64,000 nucleotides of DNA from Paenibacillus sp. SYP-B3998 (lineage in GTDB: Bacteria > Bacillota > Bacilli > Paenibacillales > NBRC-103111): contig NZ_JAAIKC010000001.1 of assembly GCF_010820665.1 (NCBI RefSeq), positions 186,001 through 250,000 on the forward strand. The letters are read 5' to 3'. A program made the position numbers and the translations under genes. This document shows positions 8,857 to 16,738 of the stretch, one piece after another (the first letter of the stretch is position 1; every line of letters starts with the position of its first letter). A model generated the notes under the pieces. The model was given only the letters and a program-made list of their open reading frames with translations. It had not been told where the DNA came from and made no database searches.

Positions 8857-10425
8857 ATGTTCAAGGTCATGCTCGTCGACGATGATGTGCCGATGATGAA
8901 ATACGTAACAAAGCTGATCGATTGGAGTGCGCTCCAATTAACACTAGTAGGCTCTGCCTCATCCGGAGTTAAGGCGCTCGCTTTGTTTCACGAGCATCGA
9001 CCAGACTTGGTCATTACAGATATTGGCATGCCGCAAATGGATGGCATTGAGCTAGCGGCCGAGCTTCAAAAGCTAAAGCCGGATGTGAAAATTATGTTCC
9101 TGACCTGTCATGAAGAATTTCATTACGCGCGCAAAGCGGTCCAGCTAGACGCCGAGGATTACTTAATTAAAGATGAACTGACGACACAGCAATTAGAGTC
9201 AGCCCTGCTCAAAACGATTCAGGCCTTAACATCGGATAAGGAGCGGTTCGAAGAGTTAACGTACAAACAAGATATGCTCAAACATCGCGAGACATGGAAA
9301 GCGCAATTCTGGAGCGAACTGCTTTCTGGAGTATCCGTAGCGTCAATTCACAGCCAGAGTGCTAGGCTAGGGATTGCGTGGAAGCGGCCGCATTTTATGT
9401 TAGCCATAGGCGACATCCAGTATGGTTCATTCCCTCAGAAGTATCGCTATAACGACGTCCCCTTATTGTTGTACGCCATTTCCAATATTTGCGATGAACT
9501 GCCGTTAGACGGCTTTTCGTTAGTTACGCTTACTGACAAAGAGACGCGTCTTGTGTGTATTGCTAATTATCAGCATGATCTAACCCGTAATGCGGTTGAA
9601 GACGTCCATAAGCACCTTACTCTTTTGCAGCAAAACATCGCCGAATATTTGAAAATCGACATTAGCTTTCGTTTCGGGATGCCATTCAAAGAGGTTGAAA
9701 ACATTCAACACCAATACCGTTCATTAATGCAGCGAGAGCGCTGGATGTTCTATGAGCAGATGAATAACGTTCAGCCACGCATCGTTGAAAGTAGAATCTG
9801 GAATCATGATATTATGGGGGTTCTTGGAGGCGATTGGCAGCGACTTGAAGAGGCGGTCAAAGGCGGCAATGAATTGCTATTAGCAGAAAGTTTAAATGCG
9901 CTCCAAGCTAAAGCAGAGACATTGAGACTCGATCCTGATGAGCTTCTGCTCAAAAGCTCGCAGTGGATGCGTCATATGGAGCTGCAGCACAACCAGCCGA
10001 GCTTGGACGCGTTTCATCGTTGCTTGCTGCATTGCGGGAGGTGGGAACAGGCCATGCAGCTGCTGCGTAGTGGGATGAGGTCTTTGTTAGGCAGTGCGAC
10101 AGATGCGTGGATTGAAAAGAAGCCGAAGCTCCAACTCATCGATCAGTATATTTCGGATCATTTGTCGGAAAATATTTCTTTAGTGGATATTGCCAATTAT
10201 TTGTTTCTAAATCCGAGTTATTTCTCTCGGTATTTCAAACAGGAATCCGGCCTCAATTTCACCGACTATATGCACCGATACAAAATGAAGATTGCGTGTA
10301 AATTGCTAAAAGAAAAGCAGCACAGCACGGAAATCATCGCGATGAAGCTCGGCTACATGGAGCGAACCTATTTCTCGAAGGTGTTTAAAAAATATGTCGG
10401 CGTAAGCCCAAAGGACTATCGGTGA
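8857..10425 (+). CDS. AraC-type two-component response regulator (YesN type)
   Basis: 522 residues. The ATG at 8857 is preferred: AAGGAGGA ends directly before the earlier ATG at 8851, which is too close, but 6 bp before 8857. The receiver domain occupies residues 1-120 with the acidic pocket VDDD and phospho-acceptor Asp about 55 in VITDIGMPQMDG. A variable middle region (about 130-410) follows, then an AraC-type double helix-turn-helix at the C-terminus (ISLVDIANYLFLNPSYFSRYFKQESG and KLGYMERTYFSKVFKKYVGVSPKDYR). It should be phosphorylated by the kinase at 3166 and activate the transporter or secreted-enzyme genes around it (inference from the YesM/YesN family). Confidence 0.93.
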   Translation: MFKVMLVDDDVPMMKYVTKLIDWSALQLTLVGSASSGVKALALFHEHRPDLVITDIGMPQMDGIELAAELQKLKPDVKIMFLTCHEEFHYARKAVQLDAEDYLIKDELTTQQLESALLKTIQALTSDKERFEELTYKQDMLKHRETWKAQFWSELLSGVSVASIHSQSARLGIAWKRPHFMLAIGDIQYGSFPQKYRYNDVPLLLYAISNICDELPLDGFSLVTLTDKETRLVCIANYQHDLTRNAVEDVHKHLTLLQQNIAEYLKIDISFRFGMPFKEVENIQHQYRSLMQRERWMFYEQMNNVQPRIVESRIWNHDIMGVLGGDWQRLEEAVKGGNELLLAESLNALQAKAETLRLDPDELLLKSSQWMRHMELQHNQPSLDAFHRCLLHCGRWEQAMQLLRSGMRSLLGSATDAWIEKKPKLQLIDQYISDHLSENISLVDIANYLFLNPSYFSRYFKQESGLNFTDYMHRYKMKIACKLLKEKQHSTEIIAMKLGYMERTYFSKVFKKYVGVSPKDYR

Positions 10426-10438
10426 TCAGGCAGTTAGG

Positions 10439-10494
10439 AAAGAGAGAAGATACCTTGCATGCATAACACATGTAAAGTCTCTTCTCTCTTTGTG
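10439..10494. terminator. Hairpin between convergent regulator and ugpB genes
   Basis: Perfect 12-bp stem AAAGAGAGAAGA / TCTTCTCTCTTT enclosing 29 nt, placed between two convergent genes. T-tracts are short on both strands. Confidence 0.65.
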
Positions 10495-10523
10495 ACCATA
10501 GAAATAAGTGCTTAATGATAGGG

Positions 10524-11921
10524 CTACTTCACGGTTTTGTTGTAAGTGGCAATTTTCTCTGTAATGCTTTTGGCGGCGCCGTCAAGTGCATCTTTCGGTG
10601 CTTTCTTCCCTGTCAAAGCTTCTTCAATGGCACCTTCTACGATTTGGCGAGCCTCTGGGAATACACCCATGACAGCGCCTTGTGTTGCTTTGTTTGCTTT
10701 CGTATTGTGCAATTGGTCAATTGCGGTTTGGAACTGTGGATATTTGGTAAGGTTATCTTTCACTAATTGCTCGTCATATGCTTTTTTGGTAATAGGGAAG
10801 TAGCCTGTGTTCACGTGCCACCATGCTTGTGTTTGTGGAGTAGTTAGAAATTTAATGAACTCCCAAGCGCCTTTTTGTTCAGCTTCGGATTTGTTGTTCA
10901 AGATGTACAAGCTGGCTCCGCCGACAACAACTCCACCGTCTTTGGCATCTGCTGGTTTGGGCAGGGATGCAGTGCCAACTTGGAATTTGCCGTCTGCGCC
11001 GGCTACGATACCGCGAAGCGATGCTGTTGAATCCAATGTCATAGCAACCTGACCGGCTAAGAATGCTTTCTTCGTATCATCGGTTTTGCGACCAAGGTTA
11101 GCTGCTGATTTGTTGTCGACCATTTGTTTCCACCAAGTCAATGTCTTCACGCCAGCCTCATTGTTGACTTGAGATTCAGTGGCACCCGCTGTACGACCGT
11201 TGCCATTATTCAAGTACTCTACACCTTGGTTAGCAAAGAATTGCTCCATAAACCAGCCGTAAATAGCGAAGGAAGCGCCTGATTTGCCATCTTTGCTAAG
11301 CGTCTGTGCGGCTTTGGCAACATCTTCGTATGTTGTAGGCGGTTTCTCTGGATCAAGGCCTGCCGCTTTAAACAGGTCCTTGTTGTAATATAGAATCGGA
11401 TTGGATGTATTGAAAGGCATGGAGTAAAGCTTGTTGTCGAATTTATAATAGTTCAAAATGTTGTCTTCGAGTTGGGATAAATCGAATTTATCGGCATCAA
11501 CAAAGCTTTGCACGGGTGTGATGGCCTTGGAATCGATCATGAAACGGGAGCCAATTTCGTATACTTGAATGAGAGAAGGGCCGCTCTTGGTGTCCATAGA
11601 TGCCTTCATTTTATTGATACTCTCGTCATAAGTACCTTGGAATACGGCTTCGACTTGAACATCTTTATGGGAAGCGTTGAAATCCGCTACGAGCTTGTCC
11701 ACAGCTTTACCTAGTTCTCCGCTCATGGAGTGCCACCAAACAACTTTGACTGGGGTCGTTGATTTTTTGGCATCTGCGGCTGTCGGGCTTGCGGCTGGGG
11801 AAGTTTTGGCGTCTCCGGTAGGGCTGGAGCCTGGCTTCTCGGCGGTACCGCAAGCCGTAGTGAGCATCATAACGAGCGCTGTCATCGCAATGACGGAGCT
11901 TCTCATTTTCAAATGTTTCAT
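10524..11921 (-). CDS. ugpB: Glycerol-3-phosphate/glycerophosphodiester-binding lipoprotein UgpB
   Basis: Binding component of a UGP-type importer, 465 residues. The signal peptide ends in LTTAC, with Cys about 24 (a non-ideal lipobox), and is followed by a Ser/Pro/Ala linker. Long stretches match the known UgpB family: WHSMSGELGK, QVYEIGSRFMIDSKAI, SMPFNTSNPILYYNKDLF, AGLDPEKPPTTYEDV, VVGGASLYIL, AWWHVNTGYFPITKKAYD. It is transcribed last in ugpA-ugpE-ugpB and a glycerophosphodiesterase gene lies divergently beside ugpA, which supports the substrate call. The ATPase (UgpC) is absent from the window. Confidence 0.88.
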   Translation of the reverse strand: MKHLKMRSSVIAMTALVMMLTTACGTAEKPGSSPTGDAKTSPAASPTAADAKKSTTPVKVVWWHSMSGELGKAVDKLVADFNASHKDVQVEAVFQGTYDESINKMKASMDTKSGPSLIQVYEIGSRFMIDSKAITPVQSFVDADKFDLSQLEDNILNYYKFDNKLYSMPFNTSNPILYYNKDLFKAAGLDPEKPPTTYEDVAKAAQTLSKDGKSGASFAIYGWFMEQFFANQGVEYLNNGNGRTAGATESQVNNEAGVKTLTWWKQMVDNKSAANLGRKTDDTKKAFLAGQVAMTLDSTASLRGIVAGADGKFQVGTASLPKPADAKDGGVVVGGASLYILNNKSEAEQKGAWEFIKFLTTPQTQAWWHVNTGYFPITKKAYDEQLVKDNLTKYPQFQTAIDQLHNTKANKATQGAVMGVFPEARQIVEGAIEEALTGKKAPKDALDGAAKSITEKIATYNKTVK

Positions 11922-12021
11922 TTCTTGGTTTCTCTCCCTTTATGGTTGTTTATTTATGGTGATCGTCTCCGGCATCAAGCCGCAGATGAGGGTCCATCTG
12001 GTAATCGGGTAAGTGAAATTA

Positions 12022-12843
12022 TTAACCTTTCACAGCGCCAGCGGTCAGACCGCGAACAAGCTGTTTCAAGCCAAGCACAAGCAGGAGGAGCGAAGGCAGC
12101 AAGACGATGGTGACGCCTGCCAGCACCAGATTCCACACAGTAAGCTCTTCGAATTGCAACATGGCAATGCCAATTTGTACGGTTCTCATTTTCTCGCTAT
12201 TCGTGATCAGCAGTGGCCACAAATACATATTCCATGAGCTGAGGAAGGAATATACCGCTAAGGTTGCAAGCGCGGGACGCGAGAGCGGCAGTACGAGACG
12301 GAGGAAGCAGCGGATATGACCGCAACCGTCAAGCTTGGCAGCTTCGAATAGCTCGCGTGGCAGCTGAAGGAAAAATTGGCGCAGAAGGAATGTGCCGAAG
12401 GCGGACGCTAGGAACGGAATCGTCAAGCCCTGCATGCTGTCGAGCCAGTCCCATTTCTTCACAGTCAAATAGTTCGGGATGATGGTAACTTCCCAGGGAA
12501 TCATCATCGTAGCCATGAAAATGGCAAAGATGAAGGCTTTTCCTTTGAAGGAAATATTGGCAAAAGCATAGGCAGCCATACTCGCGGTTAGCAGCTGCCC
12601 GAGCATGATCGTGATGGATACAATCAAGCTATTCGTCATAAATGTACCGATCGGCACTAATTTGATAACGTCTAGAATGCTGCCGATATAGAAGCTGCTG
12701 GGCCAGAAGCGCGGAGGGTAAGATGAGGCTTCAGCTGGCGTCATGAAAGTCGCCGTAAAGGTATAGAAGATTGGATATAAAATAAGAGCGGCGAAAATCG
12801 ATAGCACGACGTAAACGAGTGTATGTTGTAAACGATTTTTCAT
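12022..12843 (-). CDS. ugpE: UGP-type ABC permease UgpE
   Basis: MalG-class membrane subunit, 273 residues, about six membrane segments. The EAA loop is LFEAAKLDGCG...LVLPLSRPA, and the C-terminus is LTAGAVKG as in the family. Its ATG overlaps the stop of ugpA by 4 bp (ATGA, 12840-12843), so the two are translationally coupled. The name rests on the strong UgpB call for its operon partner. Confidence 0.87.
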   Translation of the reverse strand: MKNRLQHTLVYVVLSIFAALILYPIFYTFTATFMTPAEASSYPPRFWPSSFYIGSILDVIKLVPIGTFMTNSLIVSITIMLGQLLTASMAAYAFANISFKGKAFIFAIFMATMMIPWEVTIIPNYLTVKKWDWLDSMQGLTIPFLASAFGTFLLRQFFLQLPRELFEAAKLDGCGHIRCFLRLVLPLSRPALATLAVYSFLSSWNMYLWPLLITNSEKMRTVQIGIAMLQFEELTVWNLVLAGVTIVLLPSLLLLVLGLKQLVRGLTAGAVKG

Positions 12844-13790
12844 TGATAGTGTACGTTCCTTTCAAAAGCTTTAAATTGCACAACGGTAAGAAGGAGAATT
12901 AACACGAACAGTACGATCGCTTGCGCGCTTCCCGTTCCAAACCGGAAGTTGATAAAGGCATCCTGATAAAGCGAGTAGACGAGCACATCGGTAGCGTTCA
13001 CGGGACCGCCCTTGGTTAAAATATGAATTTGACCAAAGGACTGAAAAGCCCCTATTATCGATACGATCGTGACGAAAAACACAGTTGGCGACAAGAGCGG
13101 CATAATAATTTGCACAAAAGTACGGAAAGGTCCGGAGCCGTCGATTTTAGCGCTGTCATAAATCTCTTCAGGAACGCTCTGCAGTCCGCTTAGAAGAACA
13201 ATGTAATTAAACCCGAGATTCATCCATACGGTCATCATTGAGACGGAGAGAAGCGCCCATCTTGGGTCAGTCAGCCAGGCAACAGGTTCAAGCCCGACTA
13301 GGCTGAGCATGTAATTGAGCATGCCTACGCTTGGATGAAAGAGCATCATCCAGATGACGGCTGATGTACCGACGGAGAGAACAACAGGCAATGAGAACAC
13401 GAATTGAAAAATGCGCATGCCTTTTAAATGGTTGTGCGTGAGTGCGGCAAGCAGCAGAGCAAGCGCGATGCCAGTCGGTACGGTTAGCAGTGTGAACAAG
13501 CCTGTAACTTCAAGGCTTTTGTAAAAGCGTTCGGATGTGAAGATGGCAACGAAATTATCCAAGCCAACAAAAGAAGCGACCCTTCCGCGCGGATCGGTTT
13601 CATGCAGGCTAAGATAGACAGACTGCACAAGAGGATAAAAAAGGAAGATGCCGAACAGCAGCAAGGATGGAAATAAAAATACATAGCCGAGCGCGGTTTC
13701 TGTCCATTTGGCTGCGGTGAGTGTTCTTGTTTTGCCTTGCAGCTTGAGCGTTTGGGATGGAAGCTGTAAATCTTTTTTTATGGTATGCAT
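12840..13790 (-). CDS. ugpA: UGP-type ABC permease UgpA
   Basis: MalF-class membrane subunit, 316 residues, first gene of the minus-strand operon. GGAGGA lies 6 bp before the ATG. It has an N-terminal cytoplasmic stretch of about 30 residues, six membrane segments and the EAA loop IYDSAKIDGSG...IIMPLLSPT. The operon promoter region holds the palindrome at 13814-13825. Substrate call (glycerol-3-phosphate or glycerophosphodiesters) comes from ugpB and the divergent phosphodiesterase. Confidence 0.87.
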   Translation of the reverse strand: MHTIKKDLQLPSQTLKLQGKTRTLTAAKWTETALGYVFLFPSLLLFGIFLFYPLVQSVYLSLHETDPRGRVASFVGLDNFVAIFTSERFYKSLEVTGLFTLLTVPTGIALALLLAALTHNHLKGMRIFQFVFSLPVVLSVGTSAVIWMMLFHPSVGMLNYMLSLVGLEPVAWLTDPRWALLSVSMMTVWMNLGFNYIVLLSGLQSVPEEIYDSAKIDGSGPFRTFVQIIMPLLSPTVFFVTIVSIIGAFQSFGQIHILTKGGPVNATDVLVYSLYQDAFINFRFGTGSAQAIVLFVLILLLTVVQFKAFERNVHYQ

Positions 13791-13813
13791 GCTGAATCCT
13801 CCACGAACTTAAT

Positions 13814-13825
13814 TAAGCGCTTAAC
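13814..13825. promoter_or_regulatory. LacI/CcpA-type operator candidate, copy 2
   Basis: TAAGCGCTTAAC inside the perfect palindrome TTAAGCGCTTAA (13813-13824), 23 bp upstream of ugpA and within the divergent ugpA / phosphodiesterase gap. Same 12-mer as at 4950-4961. A degenerate third match (TTAAGCG) lies at 13862-13868. Confidence 0.55.
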
Positions 13826-13996
13826 CCATCTCTAGGTTATCGCTACTGTATTTGTGCAGTGTTAAGCGGATGTAATATAATTGTGGATTTTCTCTATTCA
13901 TTTACATAAGCTTAATGAATGTTCACTGGGCAAAAGTTGATAAATACCCTTATAATTTGAACATAAAATTAAGCAGATCAGTTGGGAGTGGTAACG

Positions 13997-14725
13997 ATGG
14001 AGAGGCAAAAGCCGATCGTAATTGGACATCGAGGAGCGGCAGGAGAAGCGCCGGAAAATACGTTAGCCTCTTTTGCGCTTGCTTTGGAGCAAGGGGCCGA
14101 GGGTATTGAGCTGGATGTACATATAACGAAAGACGGAGAGATCGTCGTCTGTCACGATCCTACTTTGGAGCGGACAACGAATGGTGCCGGATGTATTTGC
14201 GAGATGACATGGGATGCTGTGAAACAATTGGATGCGGGGGCTTGGTTTTCAGAAGCATTCCGTGGAGAGCGGGTTCCCTTGCTCCGCGAAGTATTTGCTT
14301 TGGTGCCCGCGGGGATTCTCATCAACGTGGAAGTCAAGCATTCATACGAAGGCCGCATGGAGCATGCACTTTTGGATTTTTTACGCAAAAGCGGTAGATT
14401 AGAGGACGTGGTGATCTCATCATTCGACCACAAATGCATCCGTCGGATTAAGCAAGCGGAGCCTGCGGCAAAAGTAGGCTTGCTGTATGCGGCTAACTTA
14501 CTTAATCATGCCGCTTACGCGCAGCAAATGGATATCGATGTGTTCTCGCTGCATCCGTACTTTCACTCTTTTGATCAGGATGACGTCGATGGCGCCGCAG
14601 CCGCGGAACTTGCCGTTTATCCTTACACGGTTAATCGTCCAGAGGATTATCAGAGGATGATTGATTACGGGGTGACGGGGATTATTACGGATTACCCAGG
14701 GCGGTTGGCGGAGTTTCTTAAATGA
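13997..14725 (+). CDS. ugpQ: Glycerophosphodiester phosphodiesterase
   Basis: Hydrolyses glycerophosphodiesters to glycerol-3-phosphate and an alcohol. 242 residues, one GDPD domain, no signal peptide, so cytosolic like UgpQ. The start at 13997 has GGGAG 8 bp upstream; a TTG at 13982 is less likely. The catalytic set is visible: GHRG near residue 10-13, ENTL, ELDVH with the metal-binding acid, and CHDPTLERTTNG. NVEVKH supplies a further metal ligand. It is divergent from the ugp importer, so the pair should import and cleave deacylated phospholipid head-group esters. Confidence 0.93.
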   Translation: MERQKPIVIGHRGAAGEAPENTLASFALALEQGAEGIELDVHITKDGEIVVCHDPTLERTTNGAGCICEMTWDAVKQLDAGAWFSEAFRGERVPLLREVFALVPAGILINVEVKHSYEGRMEHALLDFLRKSGRLEDVVISSFDHKCIRRIKQAEPAAKVGLLYAANLLNHAAYAQQMDIDVFSLHPYFHSFDQDDVDGAAAAELAVYPYTVNRPEDYQRMIDYGVTGIITDYPGRLAEFLK

Positions 14726-14751
14726 TTGGATAAAGATAAAATAAATGCGAT

Positions 14752-14796
14752 GGTTATCCAAGGAGTCAGTTAAATGGCTGCTGGGATAGCCTTTTT
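14752..14796 (+). terminator. Terminator of the phosphodiesterase gene
   Basis: 8-bp stem GGTTATCC / GGGATAGCC (one T-G pair) followed by TTTTT, 26 bp after the stop codon. Confidence 0.8.
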
Positions 14797-14833
14797 AGTA
14801 TATACAACTAAACTCTTTACTATTAAACTATGA

Positions 14834-14849
14834 ACTAGTATATACTAGT
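14834..14849. promoter_or_regulatory. Perfect 16-bp palindrome in the RCC1-gene promoter region
   Basis: ACTAGTATATACTAGT is fully self-complementary. It contains a TATACT box (14841-14846) that, with TTTACT at 14816-14821 (19-bp spacer), could be the promoter. A bound regulator would then cover the -10 box. No obvious cognate regulator gene is adjacent. Confidence 0.5.
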
Positions 14850-14899
14850 AAAGGAATTATAAACCAATTTTAAACGGAAAATAGGAGGAGTTAATTTTC

Positions 14900-16513
14900 A
14901 TGTTCAGACATCATCGACAGGTGCTAGGACTTACTTTATTTATGTTTATTTTTTCTGTTTTTATGCCTTTAGTTGTTTTTGCAGCACAGTCATTTCAAGT
15001 AAATTATAGTTTCTCAGATGGTAAAGTAAGTGGAGCTGTATATACGGATGTCTATGATTCTAATTCTATCAAAATTAAAGCGAACCTATCTGATGGCAGT
15101 TCAATTAATATTACTGACGCCATTTATAAAAATGTTTATGCTGTTTCAGATGCGGTTTATAGAATAGAACTTGCTGGAATAGCACCAACTCAGTTAGCTA
15201 TAAGTTCAATAACAGTTTTTGATGGAGTTTATAGTAATTCTCAGAATAAAAGTGTAGTTGACGCAGTTTATTCGTTCTCATATGAGAAGAAAGACACTGT
15301 TTGTAGTACGGATTCACAAATTAGCTCAGGATATTTTACTTCTTATATTTTAAAAGACGATTGTAGTGTCTGGTTTGCTGGAGCAAGCAATAGCGGGAAT
15401 GTAGTAAATTTTGAGAAAGTTTCTGGGTTAGATCATGTGAGTAAAATAGCTGCAGGTGGTGGTCATACACTGGTGCTAAAACAGGATGGAACTGTCTGGA
15501 GCTGGGGCAGTAACTATAATGGAGAATTAGGCAACGGTAGCACTGTAACCTCACAAACATATCCGCAACAAGTGAAATTGCTTGATGATATTATTGATAT
15601 CACTGCTGGAGCACAGCATTCTTTAGCGCTTAGCAAAGATGGTACTTTATGGGCTTGGGGAAGGAATGATTTTGGTCAGTTAGGAATAGGAACATATGAC
15701 GATCATACAACAAATTATGGGAAAAATATTCCAGTTAAAATTAGCAGCATAGATCATGTTGTGCAAATAGCTGCTGGAAATATTCATTCTCTAGCGTTAA
15801 AAGATGATGGCACAATCTGGTCATGGGGGCAAAATGGCAATTTTCAATTAGGCGATGGTACAACAGTTTTAAGTAGAAATACGCCGACTTTAGTTGAAAA
15901 TTTAACTCATGTTACAAAAATATCAGCTGGACTATTTCACAGTTTAGCTGTGAAAAATGATGGAACGGTTTGGTCTTGGGGGACAAATTTTTATGGGCAG
16001 TTGGGAGACGGTACTTTGACATGGAGAAATTATCCCGTTAAAGTATTAAATTTAGAAAATGTAGCGTCAGTAAGCTCAGGTTTCCATAATCTGGCGTTAA
16101 AGAAAGATGGCACGATCTGGAGCTGGGGGCATAATTCGTCTGGACAATTAGGTGATGGCACTACAACCGACCAATTAACTGCACTAAGAGTAACTGGGCT
16201 TGAAGATGTTAAAAATATATCTTCTGGCGCCTATCATTCCGTAGCGCTTGAGAAAAATGGTAGTATCTGGGTTTGGGGTAATAATGCATATGGACAATTA
16301 GGCGATGGAACATTTAAAGATTCTTTCTTACCCAAAGAGATCGTGCCCGGAAGTGTAGAAGAAGGTTTTATATATGATTTAAATAGCCTTACTAAAAAGT
16401 TTGATGCTTATATTGTAGGAGATCAGAACGGACTACATTTACAAAATAAATCAGGTAAGATTATTGGAGATTTGTATTATGACACCATAGAGAAGAGATA
16501 TAAGTTTAAATAA
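14900..16513 (+). CDS. Secreted RCC1-repeat (beta-propeller) protein
   Basis: 537 residues. GGAGGAG precedes the ATG. The signal peptide ends around VVFAAQ. Residues 30-125 form an N-terminal beta-rich part with repeated DAVYxxxY/DxVY units. From about 140 comes one degenerate and six good RCC1 repeats with the pattern HSLALKxDGTIWSWGxNxxGQLGDGT, about 50 residues each, which would close a seven-bladed propeller. Two Cys flank the first blade (DTVCSTD, DDCSVW) and could form a disulfide. Base composition and codon use are visibly more AT-rich than the neighbours on both sides, suggesting recent acquisition. Function is unknown; bacterial secreted RCC1 proteins are usually adhesion or binding proteins. 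Confidence 0.88.
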   Translation: MFRHHRQVLGLTLFMFIFSVFMPLVVFAAQSFQVNYSFSDGKVSGAVYTDVYDSNSIKIKANLSDGSSINITDAIYKNVYAVSDAVYRIELAGIAPTQLAISSITVFDGVYSNSQNKSVVDAVYSFSYEKKDTVCSTDSQISSGYFTSYILKDDCSVWFAGASNSGNVVNFEKVSGLDHVSKIAAGGGHTLVLKQDGTVWSWGSNYNGELGNGSTVTSQTYPQQVKLLDDIIDITAGAQHSLALSKDGTLWAWGRNDFGQLGIGTYDDHTTNYGKNIPVKISSIDHVVQIAAGNIHSLALKDDGTIWSWGQNGNFQLGDGTTVLSRNTPTLVENLTHVTKISAGLFHSLAVKNDGTVWSWGTNFYGQLGDGTLTWRNYPVKVLNLENVASVSSGFHNLALKKDGTIWSWGHNSSGQLGDGTTTDQLTALRVTGLEDVKNISSGAYHSVALEKNGSIWVWGNNAYGQLGDGTFKDSFLPKEIVPGSVEEGFIYDLNSLTKKFDAYIVGDQNGLHLQNKSGKIIGDLYYDTIEKRYKFK

Positions 16514-16572
16514 AAAGTGGTTGGGGGATTTTCAGATTTGACGTAAATCAATAAGATTTTAAGTTGTATGTA

Positions 16573-16610
16573 TAAAAGTAGCGCCAAGATGTTTTATGGC
16601 GTTACTTTTA
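16573..16610 (+). terminator. Terminator of the RCC1-repeat gene
   Basis: 14-bp stem TAAAAGTAGCGCCA / TGGCGTTACTTTTA (one G-T pair) with a 10-nt loop and a T-rich tail. Confidence 0.85.
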
Positions 16611-16622
16611 TTATTTTCTGAG

Positions 16623-16642
16623 GTACTAGTCAAAGTTAGTAC
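16623..16642. promoter_or_regulatory. Inverted-repeat operator candidate before aas (shared motif, copy 1)
   Basis: GTACTA-N8-TAGTAC. The 20-mer is 17/20 identical to the one at 37095-37114. It lies 97 bp before the aas start, in front of a possible promoter (TTGTCA, about 19 bp, TATGAC). Confidence 0.55.
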
Positions 16643-16738
16643 TATCACCTTTGTCAGAAATGCATACAATGAAATTATGACCAGGTATTAAGAGAAGCCT
16701 ATAATTTCATTTATGCTTATGATGCGGAGGGATTCACC

